A stretch of 64,000 nt of DNA from Platanthera guangdongensis (taxonomy: Eukaryota; Streptophyta; Magnoliopsida; Asparagales; Orchidaceae), in NCBI GenBank assembly GCA_039583875.1, contig CM077151.1, forward strand, positions 25,786,208 to 25,850,207. Direction: 5' to 3'. A model generated the notes under the pieces. The model saw only the letters and a list, made by a program, of their open reading frames with translations, was not told where the DNA came from and did no database searches. Below, one piece after another: positions 44,583 to 54,825 of this stretch. Both the position numbers and the translations under genes were made by a program. Position 1 is the first letter of the stretch. Each line of letters opens with the position of its first letter.

Positions 44583-45464
44583 TCAGATACTAAGAACAAC
44601 TCCTGAAAGAGGTACATGATCAGGAGGCTCGGAGGGTGGATCATAAAAGAATTCATCGCGGGAGCGATGAACACTCAAGTGCAAATCAGAGACATCAATG
44701 ATCAGATGTGTTAACATAGTGTGCGGACTGTCTCTGAAAGTGCGGGTTACAAGATATAACATCAACGAATCAGTGAGTGCACCCTCAAACTCGACTGTGC
44801 AACTAAAGATGGATACACCCCAAATGTGCGGTGAACCCATAAGTTTTTCATCTGGGGGTTCACCAGGAGGGGTATAATAAAATTCGTCGCAGATGCGACG
44901 CGTGCAAACGTAAGCTCCAACAACAGATGAAGCGCTCTCAGATAAAAGTGCACGAAGTGTGACAATCGTAATGACTGTGCTAAGAAAGAGTGAAGCATCA
45001 GGAGGCTCACCAGGTGGGACATATGAAAACTCATCGTGAAGACGATCAACATGTGGCACGTCCCATAACTCATCTAAAGTGCGAGTAACCGGATGGCTAT
45101 GCCCCAGCACTATCAACATCAAGTGAGACAATGGAGCAGGTATCCATGTCTTAAAATTCGCAAGTGTACTCAGAATAAGCTCATCCACACATGGACGTGG
45201 TTGCTCATCTGGAGGCTCAATAGGAGGGTCGTCAAATGACCCATCAATCGAGTGATGGTCCTCCAGAAATGAACCATCGGAAGGGGTCATACTCCTAGAA
45301 AGGGTAGGGGTGACTACCTCGAGATCACTACTAAGCTCTTGACTCCCGATCGTAATGTCACTCGGTGCGCCATCAGGTGTGGTCATGTGACTCGATGCGC
45401 CATCAGGTGTGATGATGTGACTCGGTGCGTCACTTGGTGTCGTGTGCAAGGAATCTACACTCAA
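44583..45464 (-). CDS. Unrecognised ORF with DEFxYxPPGEPPD repeats
   Basis: 293 codons, open from a TTG at the 5' edge with no early ATG, so it may be the 3' part of a longer frame. It overlaps by a few bases the end of the gag-like frame (stop at 45461-45463), in a different frame. The N-part has three imperfect TPDGAPS-like repeats (residues 10-38). Then DPPIEPPD (79-86), DEFSYVPPGEPPD (144-156), DEFYYTPPGEPPD (193-205) and DEFFYDPPSEPPD (270-282) are separated by hydrophobic 37-64-residue spacers. I recognise no protein family. It occupies the place of pol in the element. It could be captured DNA or a repeat-expanded relic, and function is unknown. Confidence 0.45.
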   Translation of the reverse strand: MSVDSLHTTPSDAPSHIITPDGASSHMTTPDGAPSDITIGSQELSSDLEVVTPTLSRSMTPSDGSFLEDHHSIDGSFDDPPIEPPDEQPRPCVDELILSTLANFKTWIPAPLSHLMLIVLGHSHPVTRTLDELWDVPHVDRLHDEFSYVPPGEPPDASLFLSTVITIVTLRALLSESASSVVGAYVCTRRICDEFYYTPPGEPPDEKLMGSPHIWGVSIFSCTVEFEGALTDSLMLYLVTRTFRDSPHTMLTHLIIDVSDLHLSVHRSRDEFFYDPPSEPPDHVPLSGVVLSI

Positions 45465-46399
45465 AAGAGAGCTAGTAGATATAGAATCAAGGTAGGTTCA
45501 CTAAGTGGAGCAGACTCACATGGGAGTTGACTCCACACATCTTGTACTAGAATATCAGACAGAGTCGGTGATGTCTCCCTGCTTCGGGCAGTAGAAGGCT
45601 CTTGCTGCCCCTCAATATCTATCATGTTCACCTTCGGAACACTAGGAGGATCGCTAGGTGTGACGTACTCGTGACGATAGTGACCTCTATAGATAGTTCG
45701 AGGGTAAGCATGATGAGTGTCCATATCATAATCATGTCGTGCTCGTGGATGATCATAAGTCCTACGAATGTGTGGTGGTGGTCGCACATATGCAGTCTCA
45801 GATTCCTCATATAAAGGAGGTGTGTAGTATCGATAAGTAGAGGGATATTGAATCTTATCCTCATGATAAGGTGTCGAGGGACCAATAGGATCCACTCGGG
45901 TATGAGGATAATAACGACAATGGTCATCGTACGAATCGTTTCTATAATGAGAACGTGTTGGTGGGTCAACACGATCTCTGGCAGTGGTATACGGTGATCA
46001 AGTATAATCATCGAAGTGTCGTAACGATCTCCGTGACAGATCTCTATAGGAGTGAGTGTGAGTGTAATCGTGATACTCATATAATGGATTTTTCCTAAAT
46101 GTAAATCTTTCTACATAATGTTGAGGAACATCGTAATGTACACGAACCGAATGCTCATCTCGAATTTGAGGCGACATTGACGCTCGAGGGGGTATTTCTA
46201 ATCTACTCACCCTACCTCTAAGATGTGATAACCTTTCTTGCAACTGGCAGGTACTCTCAGTTAAAGCCGTCATTTGGTGGGCGAAAGGTAAAAACCACTG
46301 GGGTGGTTCTTCCCCTTTGTTCCCTTTGCTCGATTGATCTCGTTCAACTTGACGCATTCTATCACTACGTCGATGCATACGAACACAAGTCAAATGCAA
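45461..46399 (-). pseudogene. Gag-like N-terminal frame of element 42171-48205
   Basis: An open frame from ATG 46399 with one internal TGA at 45995-45997: 133 codons, then a same-frame continuation to 45461. The early part is basic and coiled-coil-like (FAHQMTALTESTCQLQERLS). The rest is rich in Tyr, His, Arg and Pro (YRYYTPPLYEESETAYVRPP). Position and coiled coil suggest the N-terminus of a chromovirus gag, but the capsid domain and zinc knuckle are not seen. Weak identification. Confidence 0.5.
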
Positions 46400-46522
46400 T
46401 GATGATGCTAAAAAAATTCACTTTTTTTTGAAAAAAATTTTAGATGATTTGCGGGTTCCTATTCTACGCAGGGCGGATCCCAAAACTTAGAAAATTTTTG
46501 GAACCTGGATTTGATACCAATT

Positions 46523-48205
46523 TGATGCAGCACGACGCGTAGGGTTTACGCGTCTGTCGGCTTTTCTAGAAAACCCTAAATGCATGCGAAGATTCAAATT
46601 AATTTTGCAACGTTTGAGCGAAATTTGCACGAACTTAAAAAGAGGCAACTAATTTTTAATACAACACAAAATCGCTATTTTGTTTTAAAATTAAAAATTT
46701 TCTTAAAATGGTTCAGTTTAAATCCAGGGAAGGAAGTCTGCAACTTTCGATCCGTTCCCCTTGTCGTAGCAAAACGGAAATCGTGAACTCCAAATACGTT
46801 TCCGTTTGGAGTTTTCGACGTAACGTTTGCTGACGAAACTCGAGCGAAAACCCAATAATGAGTCTAGTTAACCTAAGAGAAAATATAGACACTCACAACG
46901 AAACAGAAAAAAACAAGTTACCCACGAAAAGAGACGTTTTTCCGTATCTAACGCCGATGGCGATCACGCGAGGAACTTCTCGTCGCCTTCAATCTTCCAC
47001 TCCGAGGTCGGTCGCTATCGCACACGACACCAAGGAATTAATTCACTCACTCACACGAAGTGGTTCCACGGATTCACTCAACAAAGAAAAGAAGCCACAA
47101 ACTAAACAAACTTAAAATTCACTCGCTCTCACACTAGAGGCTCCACAAAATCTCTATCACTCATGGAGGTTCCACAAAATCTCTAACACGAGATAAATTA
47201 GCAATTCCACTCAAAATCTGTAGTACAGGAAACACTATTTCCTTCTGCTCTTTGTTCACTTCTTCTCCAACGAAAATAGGAATACTAACAGCAATATCAA
47301 AGGCCATACACAGTGAAATTAAAGTTACTGTTCACCCACTTAGACCTTACAGCAATTACTTTGGGTTACTGTTCATCATCTTCCAGGAGATTTCACTGAA
47401 CAACCAGCAAGTGGACTTCTGTTATAACATCACCTAACACCTAAATAAGAAAGTCTACAGCAAATCTCTCAACTCCTAATCACTATTCATTATCCCTAAC
47501 ACCTACAGCTCTCGCACAGATCTCTAATCGCGCCTAATTTCTAACAGGAAGCACACAATAACCTCACACCGGAGAGAACAAACTCACAGCAATCTTCAAT
47601 TTCAATATTTCATCCATCATCAAACAAAAAACAAGCATCCCCTTTTATACGGGTATAAACAGAGAGAAAAAATAAGCAAAAAAAAAAAACCTGCCATGGA
47701 AGATGCGGCCATGGCGGAATCGAGGCGTCGTGGTCGACGGTTGACATAGCATCGTGGTTGGCGGTTGCTGAAGGCGTCAATGTGGGGCTTCGGGAGAGTG
47801 GTCAAGCGTAAAATCCGCAGCTCCTGCGGTCAACAATGGCGAAGACAGGAGCCCTAGATCGTGCCTGGACCGCTGAAACGGGAAGAAGAATAGTGCCAAG
47901 GGGGCTGGGCCGGTTCAACTTTACTAAATGGAACTCCAGGATGTTAACCTAAGTGTGTATACACACACACACACATATATTTATGTTTTATAAATATATA
48001 TTCATAAATATTTAACAGAAAAAATATATATATATATGTATTTGTTTATATATATTTACATATATATATATATTTATTTACATACAAATTACTCAAATAC
48101 AAAAGTGACGTAAATAAAATATTTTAGACTTAGGGCCAATAGAGATCTGGTCGGATGCGGCGGCGGGTAATTTTGTGACGCCCTGATCGGGACTGGACTC
48201 CACCA
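46523..48205 (-). repeat. 5' LTR of element 42171-48205
   Basis: 1683 bp. The duplicated short open frames of its partner recur here at the same relative places (for example 46858-47115 against 42506-42763). These are LTR sequence, not genes. Confidence 0.9.
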
Positions 48206-48822
48206 CATTGTCTTCCGTGATATGCACCCGATGTAGGAGAATGTCAAACTCATCCAAGAATGCTTGGACAGAGCCCTTTTGCTTCAGATTCTTCAACTCT
48301 GCCATGAGATCATCGAAAAAGGACTGAGGCGAAACGAGCAGCCAATGCCTGGGTGTATTCTTCCCATTTCGGCCAATGCCGAGAGAGCCTAGACTTCATG
48401 TAAGCTTGATGCTAATATAGAACCTTCCCCTCCACATGAGCCGACACAATTTTGACTTTCCAATACTCTGTAGTGTCGTCGAGTTCGAAAAACTGTTCGG
48501 CTTTGTATATCCACTCCTGCAAGGCGTCGCCACAGAAGCGAAGAAACTCAAATCGTGCAAATCTCGTATTCAGGTGGGTGTCGTGGCCGGTGTAAGTGCG
48601 GTCCTCCATCGGCGAGATGCGGCCAGCCGACTCTCCTGTCTTGTCCACCCGAGAGCCGGTGAGATTCGCCATCATTGCCCTCACCTCCTCCAACGCTTGT
48701 CGCTGTCGGTCGAATTGTTCGGTGAACGAGTGAATGGATTGCGCCATGGTCGCTTGCTCTTGGCGCAACATATCCAAATCTAGGGTTACCTCCTTCGAAC
48801 GGGTACCGTCGGAAACCGACAT
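48206..48822 (-). pseudogene. Gag N-part (old chromovirus)
   Basis: ATG at 48820-48822 (MSVSDGTRSKEVTLDLDMLR), followed by a coiled coil and a capsid start (RFARFEFLRFCGDALQEWIY, KAEQFFELDDTTEYWKV). A TAG near 48410 and a frame change precede LKQKGSVQAFLDEFDILLHR at 48206-48305, where the later element inserted. The rest of gag is at 41909-42165. Confidence 0.85.
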
Positions 48823-48841
48823 TGTGTTTCCTACCCGCACC

Positions 48842-48855
48842 GGCTCTGATACCAG
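48842..48855 (-). other. Primer-binding site, initiator-Met tRNA type
   Basis: TGGTATCAGAGCC on the minus strand, one base inside the 5' LTR (48857-49195). Confidence 0.85.
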
Positions 48856-48856
48856 T

Positions 48857-49195
48857 TGATATGACCCAAATGCAATGAAACCGTTCAATCACTTGCCAAT
48901 GGAGAACAAAGAAACACCACCCACAGAATACTATAGCAAATAACAGTCACACAACATACAATCAACCAACCTTAAGGGTAAAACCCTGAACAGGCGGCAC
49001 ACTAGCAGCAGCGGCGGATCTTCCCCTCACTGCCGACAGACTCTTGAACAACCACAATACACAACCTAAAAAAAGAAGATACAACCATACCCTTTGCCTT
49101 ATATACTTGGCAATACAAGACAAAAATGCCCCTCCCAAATATTTAAAACTATCATTACTATCCCCGTTTTTCCCACCCGCATCCAGCACGCATCA
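48857..49195 (-). repeat. 5' LTR of chromovirus 35013-49195
   Basis: 339 bp, followed by the TATCT duplication at 49196-49200. Confidence 0.92.
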
Positions 49196-49200
49196 TATCT

Positions 49201-50108
49201 ATGGGAGTATGGGGAAGCGAGGGACATTGGCTTGAAGGTGGGAGTAGACATCAGTTAGGGAGGCAGGAGCGACAACATATTGTGATCAACTGGATGCATG
49301 CGGGGTTGGAGTCTGTCGACGGGACTGGAGGTTGTAGGCTATAGTTGGATGACTTTGATCAACTATTTTGGTGACTGGCTATGAGGGTAGATGTGATGGT
49401 AGATCATCTTGACTTTGGCACCTTGGGCAGGGAGAAGAACAATGATCGACCAACACCAGATACATATGTCTCTATGCAACTGATGATGCTGGCTTGTCCA
49501 AAAACACTAAATGCCCTCACAAATCCTTCTCCATTCATTATATAAAATCTAAACTTAGGTTAAGAGTGATTAACAACCAAAACCATGATCAATACACATA
49601 ACAAAAATAGTAAACACAACTCGAACAATACAGAACATACAAAAAAAAGAAGACTTTGAGCTCATCCACATACTCCAATCGCGATGACAATCGACCCTGA
49701 GTGGGTATTGATGTGCACACTTTGAATGATGTTCTTGACCTTATCATATCTCCTCTTAGCATATATTTTTTGTTCCATCCTAGCATCTTGATGAACTTGC
49801 CGCGACAAAGATGAAGGTGAAGTTTTATCTAAAATCTAATCCAAAAAAGGATGAAAATAACCTTGCATGAGTTTGCAAAGATAAAAAGAACTTGGGAAAA
49901 CATTTGCAGTTCCCCTGCGATGCTCAGCAGAGACGAGGACGAGTTTTGGGCCCATTCGGAGGATTATTTGGAGACTTACCATACATGGCTTGCCCGGATT
50001 GACGATTAAACTCGGCAGATGTGTCCGGATTCGCGTTGCGAATCGATTTGATATATTATTTTACTATGTTTGCAATTATTTTGATGTATTTGGGTAGCTT
50101 CACCTCCG
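49201..50108 (+). other. Intron sequence, nothing assigned
   Basis: No coding motif that I trust. The last 150 bp before 50109 resemble the end of the first tandem unit (51380-51505), so the duplicated unit may begin further left as a partial third copy. Confidence 0.4.
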
Positions 50109-52620
50109 ACCAATCATAGCCGTTGATGAGGGATGCCCTAATCCTTGTTTTAGTATAAATAGATGTGATAGGGGGCTAAACTAAGCATTGTAAAATTTGG
50201 AGAAGACAATTCCCGGATTCCCGCGATCATCTCACGGTGCTGACTCCGTGTGAACCCTAGGTGACGACTCTTATGTGTCTATCTTCTTCCCCATGGTACC
50301 CCCTAACCCTAACCCTCTCTTCCCCCTCCCGAATCCTCTCCACAGCTACCCAATTCCGCCCAAATACAGCCACCAAAATGCTATCCAGAATTTCCTATTT
50401 TCCTCTTTTCCTCTTTAAAATTACTATTCAATCATGAAATTTACTATTCCTTGCATATAGTTTTTCCTTCCCCTGTTTGCTGCTGAACCCAGCCGCCAGC
50501 CTCCACCGTGGAACCGCCTGCTCCTCCCTCTCACTTCCGCCTCCCTCCACCTCTGCCTACAGCCGCCGACCAACCTCCCCTTGCCCCTCCCTAGCCCCCT
50601 TTCTTCCACAACCCAAACCACAGCCTCACCACCATTTCCCGTCGTGGAACCACCTCCAAACAACCCCAATTTCTAGATCAGTTAAGATCTGAAAATTTCA
50701 GCCCCCGATCCACTCTACCCTTCACCCGTTCGTCATCCCTTAGCCCGGGTCCGCCACCAAACATCGGATCCATTTATCCCTTGCCCGGATTTACTCATAC
50801 GTGGCCGGATCTATCCATTTCTTGTACGATCTCATCATTTACCCCCGAGGACAGCCACCGCCATCATTTTCACGCCGCTGGTTCCACCTTCGTTTTTCGA
50901 TCTACGCATCCGGATCCAAAGTCTTCAGTGCTTCGGTCAGCCCGTTACTTTTGTGAGCCCTTGTTGTATTGGAATATTTAAATCTTCATTATTATTGGAT
51001 TGTTTTCGTGTTTTGCTTGGATTAATGCTTATGAAACTTTGTTATGATTCACTAATAATTTGTAGGAATGGTTTATTCGCCGCACGCTTGGCCTTGGCCC
51101 TCCGAGCGGAGCAAGACCATTACAAAATTGTTAAATTAAACGCTAGTTACTTGTTTTTTAATCATCTTACGTGATGTTAATATTTTCATTGCTCAAAATT
51201 AATCGTTGTCGTCACCGACGGTTGCATTGCATTTAGATTAATGTTTGTGTGTCGTATTTGCATTCCGCCCCTAATAGCCTTGGTTTTGTGCACCCCCATA
51301 GCCTACTGACGGGGATCCATCAGATCGTGCACCTGGAAGGGTTCGTTGCCAGGCGGGACTCACGTTCATTTATTCGCGCAGGAAGGCTTGATCGTATCAC
51401 CGATCCGACTCCGCAGTTGCGTCCGACACGTCGCCGTGAGTCAAAAACATATATTAGTTTATTTTTTTGAGTTCATTTTCATGTATTTAGTGGCCAACCA
51501 CACGGACCAATCATAGCCGTTGATGGGGAAGCCCTAACTTGTTCTCTTCTTATAAATAGGAGTTGTAGGGGCTGAAATCTTTTCATTGCAGAATTTTGGA
51601 GAAGTATTCCGGGATTCCGGCGATCACCCCTCGGTGCCGACGCCGTGGAGCCCTAGGTGACGAATCCTCGGTCGGTTTCACATCCCCTAACCATTCCCCT
51701 ACCCATTGCCATCATTTCCATCCCTAATCCCTCACTTTCAGCCATCCGCTGTCCCAAAACTGCACCCCAAAACTGCTGGCCTGCTATGACCCGGTAGCCG
51801 CCCATTCCCCGCCGCCCTCCTCTTATTTCCGCCCCTTCTCCACCCCCAAACCTTGCCGCCGTACTCTCCACCACCTTCCAGCAAACCCACCGGCTGGCCC
51901 TACTCCAGCCAGCCACCACCCAACCACCCCAATCCCAGGCCGGCCCCTCCTCTAACCACCCCTCACGTGGATCCACTTTCCCGCACCCCTATTCTCAAGA
52001 TCAATCTAGATCTGAGAATTCCAGCCCCCGATCCGTCATCCCCACCATTCATATTGCCCTTTTTGCCCGGATCCGACCCTAAATAGCGGATCCACCCCTC
52101 CCCGAGCCGGATCTACTTGTACGAGGCCGGATCTACCCATTTCTCACCCGATCTCATCATTTACAGCCGAGGACAACCACCGCCTTCATTTTCACGCCGC
52201 CGGTTCCGCCTCCGATCGCTGATCTACACTTCGGACCCCAAATTCTTCAGTGTCTCGATTCAACCCGCTAGTTTGTGAGTTTGTTGTGATATTTGCTTAT
52301 TTGATTTGACATTTTCATTGGTGAATTAATATGTGCTGTGATTATTGCTAGTAGAAAACTGTTTTCGATACACTATTAATTTGCAGGAGGAGCTATTCGC
52401 CGCGCGTTTTGCTTTGGCCCTCCGAGCGGAGAAAAGCCGTTATAAAATTGCCGAATTAATTAATTGCTTTCAATTTCGAATATTTGCACGGTGTTAGAAA
52501 ATTTTTTGCTCCAATTTATTTGTTGCCGTAACTGACGACCGCATTGCATTTAGGATCATACTAGAGTCGCTTTTGCATTTATACATAGAGTCCTGGGTTT
52601 TGTGCACCCTTTAGCCTACC
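50109..52620 (+). repeat. Diverged tandem duplication, about 1.4-kb unit, LTR-like
   Basis: Unit 1 starts at 50109 and unit 2 at 51506 with the same ACCAATCATAGCCGTTGATG. Shared in order: TATAAATA (50154; 51551), CCCTAGGTGACGA, a C-rich tract, GATCTCATCATTTAC, TTTTCACGCCG, TTGGCCCTCCGAGCGGAG and GGTTTTGTGCACCC. A TATA box and a leader-like stretch in each unit suggest LTRs of an unidentified element or a promoter-bearing repeat. I found no clear TG...CA ends or target duplication. Confidence 0.65.
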
Positions 52621-52949
52621 CTAAATCACCTACCCTACATCACCTTGTAAGAGAACTGGAGTGTTTATTTTCAAAAGGTGTCCACCTTAAACTAATTCCT
52701 TTATCTTGAGGACAATGCAACTTGACCGAAAATATTTTTGCTAAAAATCCACTCATGCTTCTTTTTTTGCTTGCTTATTCACGAGGTATTATTTAGAGTT
52801 ATCAAACAAGGTTATTCGAGGGCTAAGTGAGATTTTTTTTAATGATGTCTCTGCTTAAATTTGAACTGGATTCTGGGTTGATGATTTGGACTAATTCACT
52901 TTCTCTGATCATTTGCCGGTCGCTAATGCATTTTGTTTTTCAATTACAG

Positions 52950-53055
52950 CTGCATACACGACTCTTAGCTGTAGTCGGCAATCCAAACTTCTTGTCCACA
53001 TTAGAGTCACTGAATCATGAATCCAACCCTGATGCAGATTTGTTGTGCACTAAAG
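52950..53055 (+). CDS. Host gene exon 2
   Basis: 106 bp, phase 0 in and phase 1 out. It begins LHTRLLAVVGNPNFL directly after a T-rich tract and AG, and ends TK with a GTAATT donor. It continues exon 1 (CPPD) across 18.87 kb. Also predicted: STLESLNHESNPDADLLC. Confidence 0.8.
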
Positions 53056-53185
53056 GTAATTCTTTCTTTTAATATCCTAATTTATGGATTTCACACAGTC
53101 ATGATGATTTTTTTTTTAAATTGAGGGATGAATGTCCTTTCCTTTAGTTTTTTTTGTTAATCTTTTTTCTTCAAATCCTGTACAG

Positions 53186-53391
53186 ATCAGGATATGGTAG
53201 ATGTTATTAATAATGTAGATGGAGGCAATTCTAATAGGTGGGTATTAGTTAAACGTGATCTTGATCCAGACCGTATGGAGGAAGCCTGTGCAATTGACAA
53301 TGAAAATTATGTCTTAATAAATGAAGAGAATGTAGTTGATGGCATTGCAAATTTCATAGCTAGAGGCATCCTTGAAAATCCAAAATCCAAG
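53186..53391 (+). CDS. Host gene exon 3
   Basis: 206 bp, phase 1 in and phase 0 out, after a 130-bp intron (GTAATT...TGTACAG). It encodes DQDMVDVINNVDGG, then RWVLVKRDLDPDRMEEACAI, DNENYVLINEENVVDGIANF and IARGILENPKSK. The W-V-x-V...EEACxIxNENYVxxxEExVVxGIANF pattern is what I recall as the conserved core of this uncharacterised plant family. The strong amino-acid conservation signature and clean splice sites argue for a working gene. Confidence 0.82.
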
Positions 53392-53468
53392 GTATGGTTA
53401 ACTTTTTTACTTATGTTTGTTATATTAAATATCCATTCGTATGACAGTGCACTATTCTTTGGTTGCAG

Positions 53469-53496
53469 ACAATATCGCCAGAAGAACTACAAAAAG
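53469..53496 (+). CDS. Host gene exon 4 (short; last exon seen)
   Basis: 28 bp after a 77-bp intron (GTATGG...TTGCAG), encoding TISPEELQK and ending in phase 1 at GTAACT. The next exon is not recognisable before the copia elements and probably lies beyond the window. Confidence 0.7.
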
Positions 53497-54351
53497 GTAA
53501 CTGTGTTTTATGCTGTTTGAGTTATTAGCTGCCAGATAGGATGTCTGGTTCCAGTTATAGTGATCTCAAAACTGCTTGTAGTTTCACTAACTCTGCCATT
53601 CTTATAGAAACATACCAATATTACGATAAACAAATATCTAGTATAATGTTTCCTTAGAGGTAGAAATTGGATACTGTGGATAGAAAATCATAAATTCAGA
53701 TAATTAAATATGAACACAATTTGAAAAAATTTTGGATACCAATCATTTGTACTACTCCATGCATATTACTACCTTTAATTACATTCCCATGCATGAATAC
53801 TATTAGATTTTTTTTTTTGCAAAATTTGTGTGACTCTTGAGATTCTAAATACAATCAATTATTATTTCCGATACTCCCTCAAGCAAAATTGTGAGCCATT
53901 TTCATTCCAAGAAAACTTTTGTGCTCATGAAATGAATTTGATCACTATAATAAATTGGTAATGTGCTATGATTTGCGTCGTTCTTTCATGATGGACTGAA
54001 TTCTTCGCCAATTTAATTACTAATTTTGATCAAAGCCTAACTTTGTAGCTTCAAGTTGAGGAAGTCAGGACTCCCTGGAAAACCTTTTTAGCCAAATCTC
54101 ATGACATATGCCTTAGAATATTGCACCATACCCCCCTCGGCAAGTGGAGAGAGTAACTTTTCGGATAACCATGCAGATGTTGCATCTACTAAATAGAAAG
54201 CTCATGAGATTAAGTTCTTTGGTGACCTCATAAATCTCTTTGCAGCTTGACAGCTTCTAGTCCTTTTGTTCTTTTTTGCTTGATCTTATTCTTGGAATAC
54301 ATGGAACTCTTCATTACTTCTCTAATTCATGCTTCTTCTCAGTTGATATAA
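53497..54351 (+). other. Start of intron 4, possible old copia remnant
   Basis: Mostly AT-rich intron. Near 53875 the text atactccctcaagcaaaa resembles an inverted copia polypurine tract (GCTTGAGGGAGTAT), and what follows to about 54300 may be a decayed minus-strand RNase H end. This is weak. Confidence 0.3.
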
Positions 54352-54825
54352 TTGGTTCAACTAAGTTGTAGTAGATTTGTAGTTGGATCAAAAATTTTGT
54401 TTGTAGTCCGAACCGCCGATATCTCATTGACTCCATCTCCTGCCCTACTCAAACACTTTGCTGACACTCACCCTCCATGTATTGGGAACCTTGGAGGTCA
54501 CCATGGATCTCAGAGCGGTGGGTCTGATGGCAGCAATCTCTCCAAAGGGCAAAACATTCGTCTGTGTACCCATTGTGGTCGAACGAATCATGTTGTGGCC
54601 ACCTGTTACCAAAAACATGGTTTTCCGCCTCAACCCTCCAACTCTCAATACCACGCTTCTCCTGCGGTAGACGTTCTTATCAGTGTTACCACTTTCTGCC
54701 CCGACATTGACACCTTGCGAGAGGAAATCCAACATCTCCAAAGCTGGTTACTTGGACTTCTGGCTCTGTCGTCTCTATCTCCAATGAAGGTATACCATGA
54801 TTTTTCCATAGTCCCTCTTGGATAG
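54352..54825 (+). pseudogene. Copia gag C-part with zinc knuckle (old copy)
   Basis: The CCHC motif CTHCGRTNHVVATCYQKHG lies near residue 75, followed by FPPQPSNSQ and a linker (DIDTLREEIQHLQSWLLGLL) as in the younger copy (residues 288-320 there). The N-terminal gag is missing. Confidence 0.8.

Larger units (their letters stand above)
42171..48205 (-). mobile_element. 6-kb LTR element, pol mostly lost, with unusual repeat ORF
   Basis: LTRs 42171-43850 (1680 bp) and 46523-48205 (1683 bp), TGATGCAG...CTCCACCA on the + strand, about 97 percent identical by eye. Target sites CATAG (42166-42170) and CATTG (48206-48210), one mismatch. Minus orientation: a primer site (TTGGTATCAAATCCAGG) follows the 5' LTR and a purine tract (GAGAGGGGGAGAGT, 43851-43864) precedes the 3' LTR. 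The 2.67-kb interior has a gag-like N-part, a frame with PPGEPPD repeats, and only the end of integrase with a chromodomain. It interrupts gag of the old chromovirus. Confidence 0.88.
35013..49195 (-). mobile_element. Old Ty3/gypsy chromovirus, host of three later insertions
   Basis: The LTRs at 35013-35350 and 48857-49195 (TGATATG...CATCA) have a perfect TATCT duplication at 35008-35012 and 49196-49200. LTRs differ at about 25-30 of 338 positions by eye (about 92 percent identity). The primer site TGGTATCAGAGCC (initiator Met) is inside the 5' LTR. Gag, protease, RT, RNase H, integrase and chromodomain occur in order on the minus strand, interrupted by 37392-38670, 39569-41134 and 42171-48205. 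Without these the element is about 5.3 kb. Several stops and frameshifts. Confidence 0.92.
34080..52949 (+). other. Intron 1 of the host gene, 18.87 kb, filled with nested elements
   Basis: GT at 34080 and AG at 52948-52949 after a T-rich tract (ttttgtttttcaattacag). Non-element parts are 34080-35007, 49201-50108 and 52621-52949. The rest is the chromovirus nest (35013-49195) and a tandem duplication. The nest elements lie mainly in antisense orientation to the gene. Confidence 0.75.

Noticed and set aside
42506..47115. Pair of near-identical 85-codon frames (42506-42763 and 46858-47115)
   Set aside because: They are the same position of the two LTRs of one element, not duplicated genes.
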